Shown here in pieces: positions 26,588 through 35,383 of a DNA stretch of 64,000 nucleotides (the stretch's first letter is position 1; every line of letters begins with the position of its first letter). The notes below the pieces were generated by a model. It ran no database searches and was not told the DNA's origin. It was given only the letters and a program-made list of their open reading frames with translations. The position numbers were made by a program, and so were the translations under genes. The DNA lies in contig NC_005085.1 of the NCBI RefSeq assembly GCF_000007705.1, forward strand, positions 868,001 to 932,000, read 5' to 3'. The DNA comes from Chromobacterium violaceum ATCC 12472. Its GTDB lineage: Bacteria; Pseudomonadota; Gammaproteobacteria; Burkholderiales; Chromobacteriaceae.

Positions 26588-27829
26588 TTACTCTGCCGTC
26601 GGGTCTGCTCCCTGCCACCAGTCCGGCGCGGCGCTGCCGTCGCCGATATGGCCGTCGCGGCGCAGGTAGTGGCGGACGTCCCGGCCCGGCTCGCGCAATG
26701 CCGGGTCGCCGGACAGCGCGCGCTCCAGCCACTCCGCGCCGTAGCGGAAGACTTCGGCCGCCACGCCGCCCAGCGGGTGGAACTCGTTCTCGTATACGCG
26801 CATCTCCTTGGGCGCGCGGATGCGCCGGTAGCAGGCCAGCGCCTGTTCCAGCGGCGTCAGCTCGTCGAACTCGCCGATGCCCAGCAGCACCGGGATGCGG
26901 ATGTCGGCGGCTAGCGCGTCCAGCGGCATGCGGTCGCGCATCTCGCGGTCGAACAGGGCCTCGTCGCGGTAGCCGCTCATATACATGTAGTTTTTCTTGA
27001 AGCTGGGCTGGGCGCGCTCGAAGATGGTGAGGAAGTCGCCGCATACCGGCTCGTAGGCGGCCAGCGCGGCCAGCCGGGTGTCGCCGGCGGCGGCGCGCAT
27101 GCCCCAGTAGCCGCTCATGCTGATGCCGAACATGCCGATGCGGCCGGCGTCCACTTCCGGCAGGCCGGCCAGGTAGCCGGCGTAGGCTTCCAGCGCCCGC
27201 TCGTAGTTGTCCAGCGTCACCGCCAGGCCGCCGGCGCGGCTTTCGCCCTGGCCGGGGCCTTCTATCGACAGCGCCACCATGCCGCGCGAGGTGTAGTAGC
27301 GTTCGGCGGCGTACAGGTAGTCTTCCTTGATCATGTCCATACCGGGGCCGAGTATCACCGCCGGCGCCTGGCGGATTTCGCCGTCAGGCAGGTGCAGCAG
27401 CGCGTGGATGAGGCCGCCCTCGAACGGAATCTCCACCCGCCGCACCCGGCCGTCGCGCAGCTCGCCGATGCGCGCCACGCAGTGGTTGCAGCGCGCGCGC
27501 AGCACCGCCTTGCGCGGATCGGCGGTGTCGAAGATCGAGTACTGCGCGCGGCCCCACATCACCGCGGCGCGCAGGTAGAGGTCGGTGGCGGTGCGGCGGT
27601 AGCCGTCGCGCTCGTAGTGGGCGGCGCGGCGTTCGGCGCGGGCCGCCACCTCGGCCCAGGCCTTGGGCAGCATCGCGCCGCTTTTCACCTGTTCGAACAC
27701 GGCGTCGAAATCGGCCGGATCGTGCCCCAGCTGCAGCAGGGTGTTCTTGCCTTCCGGATGCAGGGCATCGAAACCGCCCTGTGCCAGCGCGATGTCCAGC
27801 GACCAGCTTTGCGCTTCTGAACGTGACAT
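26588..27829 (-). CDS. Alpha/beta hydrolase (FrsA / DUF1100-like esterase)
   Basis: The 413-residue product has a helical N-terminal lid region (about 1-130) and an alpha/beta hydrolase domain. The nucleophile elbow is GISMSGYWG, the acid lies in FDELTP, and the catalytic His is in EFHPLGG. Long forms with such a cap resemble 2,6-dihydroxypseudooxynicotine hydrolase and FrsA-type esterases, which cleave carbon-carbon or ester bonds of small molecules. Substrate is unknown. It starts opposite a MarR regulator with a perfect palindrome between them, so that regulator probably represses it. The ATG at 27829 follows GAGGTG. Confidence 0.82.
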   Translation of the reverse strand: MSRSEAQSWSLDIALAQGGFDALHPEGKNTLLQLGHDPADFDAVFEQVKSGAMLPKAWAEVAARAERRAAHYERDGYRRTATDLYLRAAVMWGRAQYSIFDTADPRKAVLRARCNHCVARIGELRDGRVRRVEIPFEGGLIHALLHLPDGEIRQAPAVILGPGMDMIKEDYLYAAERYYTSRGMVALSIEGPGQGESRAGGLAVTLDNYERALEAYAGYLAGLPEVDAGRIGMFGISMSGYWGMRAAAGDTRLAALAAYEPVCGDFLTIFERAQPSFKKNYMYMSGYRDEALFDREMRDRMPLDALAADIRIPVLLGIGEFDELTPLEQALACYRRIRAPKEMRVYENEFHPLGGVAAEVFRYGAEWLERALSGDPALREPGRDVRHYLRRDGHIGDGSAAPDWWQGADPTAE

Positions 27830-27862
27830 AATTTTCACCTCGTAAATTGATCGTACCAAAAA

Positions 27863-27882
27863 ATAACTAAGTACTTAGTTAT
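27863..27882. promoter_or_regulatory. Perfect 20-bp palindrome, probable MarR operator
   Basis: The half-site ATAACTAAGT is repeated in perfect inverted orientation with no spacer. It lies between the divergent esterase (start 27829) and MarR gene (start 27904), 22 bp before the latter, where it would overlap both promoters. MarR-family dimers bind palindromes of this size and composition. Confidence 0.8.
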
Positions 27883-27903
27883 ATTATTGTGGAGCCGGAA
27901 CGC

Positions 27904-28386
27904 ATGTCAACCAAACCCCAGGGGGATGCCTTGCCCAGCGAGGCGGGAGAAGCGCGCCAGCAGGCGTTGGCGAGGCTGAGCCGCGCCGCCTACAGCCTGA
28001 GCGCCGCCGACGCGCGGCTGCGCGGCCGCGCCACGCGCCAGGCCGGCGCGCTGTCGCTGTCGCACGCGAGAGTGCTGCGGATACTGGCCGAGGAGGGCGC
28101 GTTGCCGGTGGCGCGGCTGGCGGAATTGACCGAGACCACCGGCGCCGGCGTTACCCAGCTGGTCAACGGCCTGAGCGAGCAGGGTTATGTGGAGAAGGCG
28201 AAATCGCTGGCGGACAAGCGTTCGGTGCTGGTGCGGTTGACCGAACTGGGCCTCGCGCGCCACCGCGAGCGCGAGCGCGTGCTGGCCGAGGTGCTGCAGC
28301 GCGCGCTGCGGGAGATGGACGACCGGACGCTGGACGCCGCCGCCGAAGTGCTGCGCGCGCTGGGCGGCGTCTACGATCAGCTGTGA
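27904..28386 (+). CDS. MarR-family transcriptional regulator
   Basis: This 160-residue winged-helix regulator has a recognition region (about residues 60-100: LSHARVLRILAEEGALPVARLAELTETTGAGVTQLVNGL, wing SLADKRSVLVRLTELG) and the usual helical dimer ends. MarR proteins release DNA when they bind a phenolic or similar ligand. It is divergent from the esterase-dehalogenase pair, so it is the likely local repressor of those enzymes and of itself. The ATG at 27904 is preferred over the in-frame GTG at 27889. Confidence 0.88.
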   Translation: MSTKPQGDALPSEAGEARQQALARLSRAAYSLSAADARLRGRATRQAGALSLSHARVLRILAEEGALPVARLAELTETTGAGVTQLVNGLSEQGYVEKAKSLADKRSVLVRLTELGLARHRERERVLAEVLQRALREMDDRTLDAAAEVLRALGGVYDQL

Positions 28387-28398
28387 GCCTGGCGGGCG

Positions 28399-29103
28399 TC
28401 AGGCCTTCAGGTTGCGCTGCGCGAATTCCCAGTCGATCAGCTTGTCCAGCACCGCGTTGACATAGTCGGCGCGGCGGTTCTGGTAGTCCAGGTAGTAGGC
28501 GTGCTCCCACACGTCGACATTGAGCAGCGGAGTCAGTCCGGAGGTGAGCGGATTGTCGGCGTTGCCGGTCTTCACCACGCGCAGCTTGTCGCCGTCCTGC
28601 ACCAGCCAGGCCCAGCCGCTGCCGAACTGGGAAATGGCGGCGCCGGCCAGCTGCCGCTTACAGGCGTCCACGCTGCCGAACGAGGCTTCTATTTTTTCCC
28701 TCAGCCCTTGAGGCGGGATACCGCCGCCTTTCGGCCGCATGCTGCGCCAATAGAAAGTGTGGTTCCACAGTTGGGCGGCGTTGTTGAACACGGCGGCATC
28801 GCTGGCGGGGCCGAAGGAGCGGGTGAGGATGTCCTCCAGCGGCAGGTCGGCGTAGTCGCGGCCGGCGATCAGCTTGTTCAGGTTGTCGAGGTAAGCCTTG
28901 TGGTGCTTGCCGTAGTGGAAGCCTATGGTGCGCGCCGAGATTACCGGCTCCAGCGCATTGTCGGCGTAGGGCAGCGGCGGCAGGACCTGGGCCGACGAGG
29001 CATGGGCGGCGCCTGGCAGGCCGGGCAGGGCCAGGGCGGCCAGCGAACCGGCGGCGGAAAGCAGGAAGCCGCGGCGGGAGAGTTCGGCGTTCGGGTCGGG
29101 CAT
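28399..29103 (-). CDS. Tat-exported Fe/Mn superoxide dismutase
   Basis: The 234-residue product carries a twin-arginine signal peptide (SRRGFLL, then a hydrophobic stretch ending AAHAS) followed by a complete Fe/Mn-SOD. Metal ligands are visible in HYGKHH (first His), NHTFYW (second His) and [11 protein letters not shown] (Asp and His). The Gln in the FGSGWAWL region context and overall length fit the iron/cambialistic type. Export through Tat places a folded, metal-loaded enzyme in the periplasm, whereas periplasmic SODs are usually Cu/Zn. It would remove superoxide of respiratory or host origin. Confidence 0.88.
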   Translation of the reverse strand: MPDPNAELSRRGFLLSAAGSLAALALPGLPGAAHASSAQVLPPLPYADNALEPVISARTIGFHYGKHHKAYLDNLNKLIAGRDYADLPLEDILTRSFGPASDAAVFNNAAQLWNHTFYWRSMRPKGGGIPPQGLREKIEASFGSVDACKRQLAGAAISQFGSGWAWLVQDGDKLRVVKTGNADNPLTSGLTPLLNVDVWEHAYYLDYQNRRADYVNAVLDKLIDWEFAQRNLKA

Positions 29104-29217
29104 GGCGATCTCCTAAAGGGGTCAGGGGGCGCGGGTGCGCCGTGGTCGATCACGCATGCAAGCACGATTCGGGATGTTCTGGTGGCCGCCATGGCCGGAT
29201 GGACAGGGGAAAAGGCG

Positions 29218-29250
29218 CAGGCCGCCGCCGCGTGAGGCGGCGGCGGCCTG
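29218..29250 (-). terminator. Strong hairpin after the DUF1842 gene
   Basis: A 14-bp perfect stem (CAGGCCGCCGCCGC and its complement) with a 4-5-base loop lies 13 bp after the DUF1842 stop on the minus strand. The downstream sequence is CGCCTTTTCCCC, a poor T run, so it is a weak-tail terminator or an mRNA stabiliser. Confidence 0.65.
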
Positions 29251-29262
29251 GGGACGGGCCGT

Positions 29263-29706
29263 TTAGCGCAGGTTCAGCGCCTTGACGGTGTGCCGCACCT
29301 CATCGGACAGCTGGATGTCCTGGCCGAATTCTTCGACCCAGTGGCCGGCCTGGAGGAAGGCGTAGCGGGCGCGCGAGCCGTTCTCGGCGTGCCAGCCTCC
29401 CTTCAGGTGGCCGTCGAAGTGGAAGTCGCCGACGCGCGGGGAGGCCGGGTCGATGGGCAGGCGGAAGCCGTTCAGGAACAGCTCGATGTCGCCGCCCTTT
29501 TCCTCGTAGCGGCCTTGCACCGGGTTTTCGAAAATCAGCGGGTGCTGCAGCGCCTGGGTGATGACGGCGCGGCCGCTGACCTGGCGGGCCGGCGGATAGA
29601 CCGACAGCTGCAGGTGCAGGTTGTAGCCGCCGGCCACGCCGGGCTTGAAGACGTTGTAGCTGACGATGAACAGTCCGGACTTCTGATCGCGATCTTGGCT
29701 AGCCAT
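29263..29706 (-). CDS. DUF1842-like protein of unknown function
   Basis: The start at 29706 sits behind a clear AAAGGAG ribosome-binding site; an upstream in-frame extension to 29838 has no support. The 147-residue product reads GLFIVSYNVFKPGVAGGYNLHLQLSVYPPARQ and then SGRAVITQAL, a pattern like DUF1842 beta-sandwich proteins. There is no signal peptide. Relatives are found in Chromobacterium, Burkholderia and other environmental proteobacteria, with no known function. The family name is recalled, not searched. Confidence 0.65.
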   Translation of the reverse strand: MASQDRDQKSGLFIVSYNVFKPGVAGGYNLHLQLSVYPPARQVSGRAVITQALQHPLIFENPVQGRYEEKGGDIELFLNGFRLPIDPASPRVGDFHFDGHLKGGWHAENGSRARYAFLQAGHWVEEFGQDIQLSDEVRHTVKALNLR

Positions 29707-29981
29707 GAGAGACTCCTTTGAATCGGATGACAGTTGACGGCGCCGGTAAGCGCGCGTCCCGAATTGCCTATTCGCGGCGCCACGGTAGCGGCGCCACCCG
29801 CACTTTATATAACGGATAAAAATAAAAATCGCCGTCATTTAGAACAGTTTGGAATTTTATGCCCATCGGGAAGGTAGGCTGGCGGCTGGTAGCGATGACA
29901 ACCATGCGCGGGGCAGGGTTGCATTCCGCCATCTTTGCGCCACACTAGCGCCATCACCAACCCAGACGAGGAATCCAGAAC

Positions 29982-30479
29982 ATGGCAACCGTAACCCTGC
30001 GCGGCAATCCGGTGGACGTGGCGGGCAAGCTGCCGGCCAAGGGCGAGCAGGCCCCGGCGCTGCAACTGACCGGCGCCGATTTGGCCGAGGTGTCGCTGGC
30101 CAGCTACGCCGGCAAGCGCAAGATCCTCAACATCTTCCCCAGCGTGGATACCCCGACCTGCGCGACGTCCGTGCGCAAGTTCAATGAGAAGGCGGCCGCG
30201 CTGGCCGACACCGTGGTGTTGTGCGTGTCCGCCGACCTGCCGTTCGCGCAGAAGCGCTTCTGCGGCGCCGAAGGCATCGAAAACGTGGTGACCCTGTCCA
30301 CCTTCCGCAACGGCAGCTTCGCCGAAGCCTACGGCGTCAAGCTGGCCTCCGGCCCGTTGGCCGGCCTGACCGCGCGCGCGGTGGTGGTGCTGGACGCCGA
30401 CGACAAGGTGCTGCACAGCCAGCTGGTGGGCGAGATCGCCGACGAGCCGGATTACGCAGCCGCCCTGGCGGCGCTGTAA
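29982..30479 (+). CDS. tpx: Thiol peroxidase (atypical 2-Cys peroxiredoxin)
   Basis: This 165-residue peroxiredoxin reduces organic hydroperoxides with thioredoxin. The peroxidatic Cys60 is in [15 protein letters not shown] and the resolving Cys94 in KRFCGAEG, the spacing that defines Tpx. The C-terminus ([19 protein letters not shown]) is typical. It acts in the cytoplasm or periplasm as an antioxidant enzyme. It is a single-gene unit with its own terminator. Confidence 0.96.
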   Translation: MATVTLRGNPVDVAGKLPAKGEQAPALQLTGADLAEVSLASYAGKRKILNIFPSVDTPTCATSVRKFNEKAAALADTVVLCVSADLPFAQKRFCGAEGIENVVTLSTFRNGSFAEAYGVKLASGPLAGLTARAVVVLDADDKVLHSQLVGEIADEPDYAAALAAL

Positions 30480-30505
30480 CGCGGCAAGCCATTTGTCGCA
30501 GGCAA

Positions 30506-30535
30506 AGAAAAAGCCGACCGCGAGGTCGGCTTTTT
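30506..30535 (+). terminator. Terminator after tpx, possibly bidirectional
   Basis: The stem AAAAAGCCGACC / GGTCGGCTTTTT with a 4-base loop has an A run on the left and a T run on the right, so it can stop tpx and the convergent permease gene. Confidence 0.9.
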
Positions 30536-30555
30536 CGCATGCGGGACCGGCGCGC

Positions 30556-32208
30556 TCAGCCGCGCTGCTCAGCCAGCTTGCCGGATGCCTTGGCTTCCTG
30601 CTGCATCGCCTCCACCAGTTTCGGGTCGTGCTCGTCGCGCAGGTAGCGGGTGTACCAGCCGCTGTTGACGCCCCAGAAGTAGAAGCCCAGCGAGGCCGCG
30701 GCCACCACGGCCATGTCGACGCCGTACGGCAGCAGGCCGATGCCGCCGAAGTCGACGCTGCCGATATAGGACAGCAGCGCCATCGCCGGCAGGTAGAGCA
30801 CCATCCACAGCGCGCCCTTCAGCTCGCGGGCGAATTCGGGCCAGCCGGCCTTGGCCTGGTACCAGATGTAGACCGGCAGCGCGGCCACGATCAGGAACAG
30901 GATCTGGCCGGTCAGCGGCCAGCGCGCCCAGTACAGCACCAGCGACGCGCAGACGAAGGCGAACGGCGCGACCACCGACAGGCCGGCCAGGCGCAGCGGG
31001 CGCGGCAGATCCGGCGCACAGCGGCGCAGCGCGGCGGCGCTGATCGGGCCGGTCAGGTAGGAGATCACGGTGGCGACCGAGATCACCGCCGCCAGCGTGC
31101 CCCAGCCGCGGAAGAAGAACAGGAACACGAAGGACACCGCCAGGTTGAACCACATCGCCGGGCGCGGAATGCGGTACAGCGGGTGGATGCGGCCGAAGAT
31201 CTCCGGCATGGTGCCGTTGCGCTGCATGCCGTAGATCATGCGCGAGGTGGACGCCATATAGGTGGCGCCGGTGCCGCTGGGGCTGACGAAGGCGTCGAAA
31301 TACAGGGTCATCATCAGCCAGTTCAGGCCCAGCGCCATCGCCAGCTGCGCGAACGGCGAGCTGAAGTCCAGGCCTTTCCAGCCGTGCGCCAGCTCGGACG
31401 GCGACAGCGCGCCCAGGAAGGCGACCTGCAGCGCGACGTAGATCACCGCGGCCAGCAGGATGGAGCCGACCACGCCGAAGGGCACGCTCTTGCCCGGATT
31501 GCGGGCTTCGCCGGCCAGGTTGATCGGGCTTTGGAAGCCGTTGAAGCTGAACACGATGCCGCTGGTGGCCACCGCCGTCATCACGCTGGCCCAGCCGAAC
31601 GGCGCGAAGCCGCCCATCGCCGGGTTGTTCAGGTTCTCCGAGTGGAAGCCGCTGTAGATCAGCGCGCCCACGGTCACCGCCGGCACGATCACCTTGAAGA
31701 TGGTGATGGCGCTGTTGGCCTTGGCGAACAGTTTCACGCCCCAGTAGTTGAGCAGGAAGTAGGCGATCACCAGCACGGCGGCGAAGGACAGGCCGACGGT
31801 GCTCAGCTCGCCGTTGTGGTACAGGTTCTGCGCCCACGGATAGGGCCAGGTGCTCATGTACTGCACCGAGGCTTCGGCCTCGATCGGAATCACCGACACG
31901 ATGGCGATCCAGTTGGCCCAGGCGGCGATGAAGCCGAGCAGCGAGCCATGCGAGTAGCGGGCGTAGCGCACCATGCCGCCCGATTCCGGGAACATGGCGC
32001 CCAGTTCGGCGTAGCTCAGCGCGATGGAAAGAATGATCACCATGCCGACAATCCAGGCGACGATGGCGGCCGGGCCGGCGATCTGCGCCGCGTGGGCGGC
32101 GCCGAACAGCCAGCCGGAACCGATGATGGAGCCAAGGCCGGTCAGCATCAGCGCGATCGGACCGATGTGGCGGGAGTGTTGTTGTTGCAAGGGCGAATCT
32201 CCAGTCAT
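30556..32208 (-). CDS. APC-family amino acid permease
   Basis: The 550-residue product is an integral membrane transporter with about 12-14 helices. The first helix region reads GPIALMLTGLGSIIGSGWLFG, the APC consensus for substrate and ion binding, followed by SYAELGAMFPESGGMVRYA. The C-terminal part is a long loop with SGWYTRYLRDEHDPKLVEA. It is similar to aspartate/proton or related symporters, but the substrate cannot be fixed by eye. The start at 32208 was chosen because the preceding in-frame residues are not membrane-like. It has no clear ribosome-binding site. Confidence 0.85.
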   Translation of the reverse strand: MTGDSPLQQQHSRHIGPIALMLTGLGSIIGSGWLFGAAHAAQIAGPAAIVAWIVGMVIILSIALSYAELGAMFPESGGMVRYARYSHGSLLGFIAAWANWIAIVSVIPIEAEASVQYMSTWPYPWAQNLYHNGELSTVGLSFAAVLVIAYFLLNYWGVKLFAKANSAITIFKVIVPAVTVGALIYSGFHSENLNNPAMGGFAPFGWASVMTAVATSGIVFSFNGFQSPINLAGEARNPGKSVPFGVVGSILLAAVIYVALQVAFLGALSPSELAHGWKGLDFSSPFAQLAMALGLNWLMMTLYFDAFVSPSGTGATYMASTSRMIYGMQRNGTMPEIFGRIHPLYRIPRPAMWFNLAVSFVFLFFFRGWGTLAAVISVATVISYLTGPISAAALRRCAPDLPRPLRLAGLSVVAPFAFVCASLVLYWARWPLTGQILFLIVAALPVYIWYQAKAGWPEFARELKGALWMVLYLPAMALLSYIGSVDFGGIGLLPYGVDMAVVAAASLGFYFWGVNSGWYTRYLRDEHDPKLVEAMQQEAKASGKLAEQRG

Positions 32209-32588
32209 TTGAACGATGACGGGCAACGACTCTCCCGCGGCGGCGCGCACGCGCCGGACGTGCCTGGAGGAAGTTGCCCACATAGCCGGGTGGGCCCGGT
32301 CTTATGTAAATCGCGCCTGCCTGCCGGGCAGGCGGACCGCGTCGGCGGTAGCGCCGCAGCGGCCAGGGGGTGTCGAAACGGCCGGCTTCGGCCGACGACG
32401 GAAATCATGATGTTGCGCCCGACTGCCGGCGTTTCTCTGAATTTTGTCCGACATATCGACCCGAATTTTCAGGTGCGCGGATTGTAACGTAATGTGAACA
32501 ATTTTTGCTACAACTTATATGTCTTGAAATCTTCTTGTCATCAATGGCGGCTACGATGGGGGCCCCGAAGTCTCACGCAGCACCCGCC

Positions 32589-34235
32589 ATGTCCCTGATC
32601 AAACGCCTGTGGCTGACCATCGCCTTTACCCTCGCCAGCCTGGCGCTGGCGATGGCGCTGACCGGCCAGCAGCTGTATTCCTTCACCCGCCACGTCGACA
32701 ACTACAACCGTCTGCAGCAGCTGGCGGCGAATTTGCAACAGCTGAAGGCTGTCTCCCTGTCGTTTTCCCGCGCCGATCCCTTGTTGCCGGAAACCGCCGA
32801 GCGGCTGAAGCAGGCGGAACGGCAGGTGGCCGCTCTGCGCCGCGACATCCATGAAGCGTTGCCGGCGGCCGACGCCGGCGCCTTCGACGGCGCGCTGCGC
32901 GACCATTGGCAGGCTTACGCCGCCAATCTGGGCAGCGCTATCCGCATCGCCGAGACCGCGCCGCAGGACGCGCTGTCGATTCCGGAGCAGGCTTATCAGA
33001 ACGATCTGGCGCCGCTGGTCGCGCAGATCGACGCCCAACTGAAGCAGCGCGACGGCGAGCTGGCGGGGGAAAAAGCCGGGCTGGCCGCGGCGCTGTCGCG
33101 GCTGGCGCCGCTGATCCTGGGGCCGTTGGCCTTGGCCAGCGCGCTGGTGGTGCTGATCCAGCTGACGCTGGCGCGAAGGCTGCGCCGCCAGCTGGCGGCG
33201 ATGGCGCAGGCCGCCGACGCGCTGGGCGAGGGCAACCTGGCCGTGCGCCTACCCGACCGCGGCGGCGACGAGCTGGCGCACGCGGCGTCGCGCATCAACC
33301 GTTTTCTGGACCATTTGGCTGGACTGCTGGACGAGGTGCGCCGCCACGCCGGCGCCAACCAGGACGACAGCCGGCGCTTGCAGCTGCTGACCCGGCAGAG
33401 CGCCGACGCCAGCCGCCTGCAGACGCAGAAGAGCCAGCTCAGCAACGAGGCGGCGGCGGAGATCGCCGGCCACGCGGAGCGGGTGGGGCTGCATATCGAG
33501 GCGGCGCTAGACTGCGCGCGCGGCGCGGCGGCGGCCACCGAGGACGCGCGCCGGCAGGGCGAGCACAACGCGGAAACGATGAACCTGCTGGCCGGACGCA
33601 TCGCCACCGCCAACCAGGAAATGCAGACGCTGGGCCAGGCGCTGTCGGCGATCGGTCAGATCAGCGCGCTGATACGCGACGTGGCGGATCAGACCAATCT
33701 GCTGGCCTTGAACGCCGCGATAGAGGCGGCGCGCGCCGGCGAGGCCGGCCGCGGCTTCTCGGTGGTGGCCGACGAGGTGAGGAAGCTGTCCGAGCGCACC
33801 GCCTCCGCCACCAGCGGCATTTTCGACAGCCTGCGGCAGATGGAGCAGGCCAAGGGCGCGCTGGGGGAGGCGATCGCCGCCGCCGGCAGGGCGGGCCGGG
33901 ATGGCCAGGACGCGCAGTTGGCGCTGGACGGGGCTTTGGCGGCGGTGGACGGCGCGCTGGCCGGCCTGGGCGAACTGATGGCCGACATCGGCGCCGCGCG
34001 CGAGCGGCAGACCCAGGCCGGCGGCAATATCCGCCAGCACGGCCATGAGTTGGCCAGCCTGGCCCAGCACATCGAGCAGCAGATGCGCGAGGCGGAACCG
34101 TTGATGGAGCAGCTGGCGGAATCCGCCGGCGGGCTCAACCGGGCGCTGGCTTGGTTCCGGTTGGATGCGCCGGCCGGCGGCGCGGCTGAGCGGACGATGG
34201 TCCCGCGCGGGCGGGCGCGGCTGTCGCCGGCTTAG
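32589..34235 (+). CDS. Methyl-accepting chemotaxis protein
   Basis: The 548-residue product has a first membrane helix (about 8-28), a helical periplasmic ligand domain of about 140 residues (resembling a four-helix bundle), a second helix (about 172-195), HAMP (about 196-250) and a signalling domain. The hairpin tip reads [21 protein letters not shown] (about 360-382), the binding site for CheA and CheW. It has no CheR-binding pentapeptide at the C-terminus. The ligand is unknown. The region 32209-32588 before it holds only intergenic sequence. Confidence 0.9.
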   Translation: MSLIKRLWLTIAFTLASLALAMALTGQQLYSFTRHVDNYNRLQQLAANLQQLKAVSLSFSRADPLLPETAERLKQAERQVAALRRDIHEALPAADAGAFDGALRDHWQAYAANLGSAIRIAETAPQDALSIPEQAYQNDLAPLVAQIDAQLKQRDGELAGEKAGLAAALSRLAPLILGPLALASALVVLIQLTLARRLRRQLAAMAQAADALGEGNLAVRLPDRGGDELAHAASRINRFLDHLAGLLDEVRRHAGANQDDSRRLQLLTRQSADASRLQTQKSQLSNEAAAEIAGHAERVGLHIEAALDCARGAAAATEDARRQGEHNAETMNLLAGRIATANQEMQTLGQALSAIGQISALIRDVADQTNLLALNAAIEAARAGEAGRGFSVVADEVRKLSERTASATSGIFDSLRQMEQAKGALGEAIAAAGRAGRDGQDAQLALDGALAAVDGALAGLGELMADIGAARERQTQAGGNIRQHGHELASLAQHIEQQMREAEPLMEQLAESAGGLNRALAWFRLDAPAGGAAERTMVPRGRARLSPA

Positions 34236-34732
34236 CGGCGTGCGGGGAAAGCCGCCGGCCGCGGCTTGCGGCGCACCACCACGGTGCGCGCCAGCTTGTC
34301 GTGCCAACCCTGCTTGCGGGCGTCGATGCCCACCCACAGCAGGCCCAGGCCGAAGGGAATGGTGGCGACGAAATAACCCAGGTAGCGCAGCGCCGCCTGG
34401 CCAGGCTTCAGCGGCGCGCCGGTGTCGGCGTCCACCACCCGCACGCCCAGCATCATCTTGCCCGGCGTCGCGCTCTTGTAGATCCAGAACAGGATAATGG
34501 CGACGGCGGGCAGCAGGTAGTTGACCAGGCATTCCGCCAGCGAGCCGGCGCCGCTCAGCTCAGCCAGGTCCGGCAGCCCGCCGGCCGACGCCGCTTCGCG
34601 TCCGGCCAGCAGCCACAGCAGCGGCGCCGACACGATCAGCAGCAGAATGGTGTCGGCCAGGCTGGCCAGCACCCTGGCCCAGAAACCGACGTATTCCAGC
34701 TCTTGTTCATGGATTTCCGGTACATCCGCCAT
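34232..34732 (-). CDS. RDD-family membrane protein
   Basis: This 166-residue protein has about three membrane helices and the RDD signature: an Arg in helix 1 ([17 protein letters not shown] with Asp eight residues on) and a central [14 protein letters not shown] segment. RDD proteins are small inner-membrane proteins of mostly unknown function; some act as ion antiporters. It starts 4 bp after the end of the gamma-carbonic anhydrase gene, so the two are co-transcribed. Its C-terminal end overlaps that of the convergent chemoreceptor gene by 4 bp. Confidence 0.85.
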   Translation of the reverse strand: MADVPEIHEQELEYVGFWARVLASLADTILLLIVSAPLLWLLAGREAASAGGLPDLAELSGAGSLAECLVNYLLPAVAIILFWIYKSATPGKMMLGVRVVDADTGAPLKPGQAALRYLGYFVATIPFGLGLLWVGIDARKQGWHDKLARTVVVRRKPRPAAFPARR

Positions 34733-34735
34733 CGC

Positions 34736-35281
34736 TCAATCCTCCAGATTGACCTTGTGCTTGTCGGCCACGCGCAGATAGTGCTCGGCCGAGTATTTGA
34801 AGTAGGCCAGCTCCTTGTCGGTCAGCGGCCGCGCCTGCTTGACCGGATTGCCCAGGTACAGGTAGCCGGACTGCAGCCGCTTGCCCGGCGGCACCAGGCT
34901 GCCGGCGCCGATCAGCACCCGGTCCTCGATCACCGCGCGGTCCAGCACGATGCTGCCGATGCCGATCAGCACCTCGTCCCCTATGGTGCAGCCGTGCAGC
35001 GTCACGTGGTGGCCGATGGTGACGTGGCGGCCGATGATCAGCGGCGCGCCCTCCGGATCGGCGGCGCTTCTGTGGCTGACGTGCAACATGGCGTGGTCCT
35101 GCACATTGCTGTTCTCGCCGACGTGGATGCGGTTGACGTCGCCGCGGATCACCGCGCACGGCCAGACCGAAGCGCCAGTCTCCAGTTTCACCTCGCCGAT
35201 GACCACGGCAGCCGGGTCGATGTAACAGCCGTCCGCGATCTCCGGATGGTGGCCGTCGTACTGGCGGATATTGCTTTTCAT
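34736..35281 (-). CDS. Gamma-carbonic anhydrase family protein (YrdA/PaaY-like)
   Basis: The 181-residue product is a left-handed beta-helix trimer protein with hexapeptide repeats (VLIGIGSIVLDRAVIEDRVLIGAG). Metal-binding histidines appear in HVSHRS and TIGHHVTLHGC, as in gamma-carbonic anhydrases. Relatives such as YrdA and PaaY bind zinc or iron, and few show high CO2 hydration. It lies upstream of the RDD gene in the same operon. The ATG at 35281 begins the conserved beta-helix and is preferred over 35311. Confidence 0.9.
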   Translation of the reverse strand: MKSNIRQYDGHHPEIADGCYIDPAAVVIGEVKLETGASVWPCAVIRGDVNRIHVGENSNVQDHAMLHVSHRSAADPEGAPLIIGRHVTIGHHVTLHGCTIGDEVLIGIGSIVLDRAVIEDRVLIGAGSLVPPGKRLQSGYLYLGNPVKQARPLTDKELAYFKYSAEHYLRVADKHKVNLED

Positions 35282-35383
35282 CGTTTCGTCCTTATCTCTG
35301 GGAGCATGCATTGTGCCGGCCGCGCGCGCCGGCGCGCAAATTCCCTTATCATAATTGGTCCGCCCCGACAGGATGTTGAAGCC

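Noticed and set aside
30493-32487. 664-codon open frame on the plus strand
   Set aside because: Antisense to the APC permease; composition is Gly/Gln/His/Arg-rich without domains.
34301-35383. In-frame N-terminal extension of prlC
   Set aside because: It overlaps the RDD and carbonic anhydrase genes on the other strand; the PrlC family starts at 35384.
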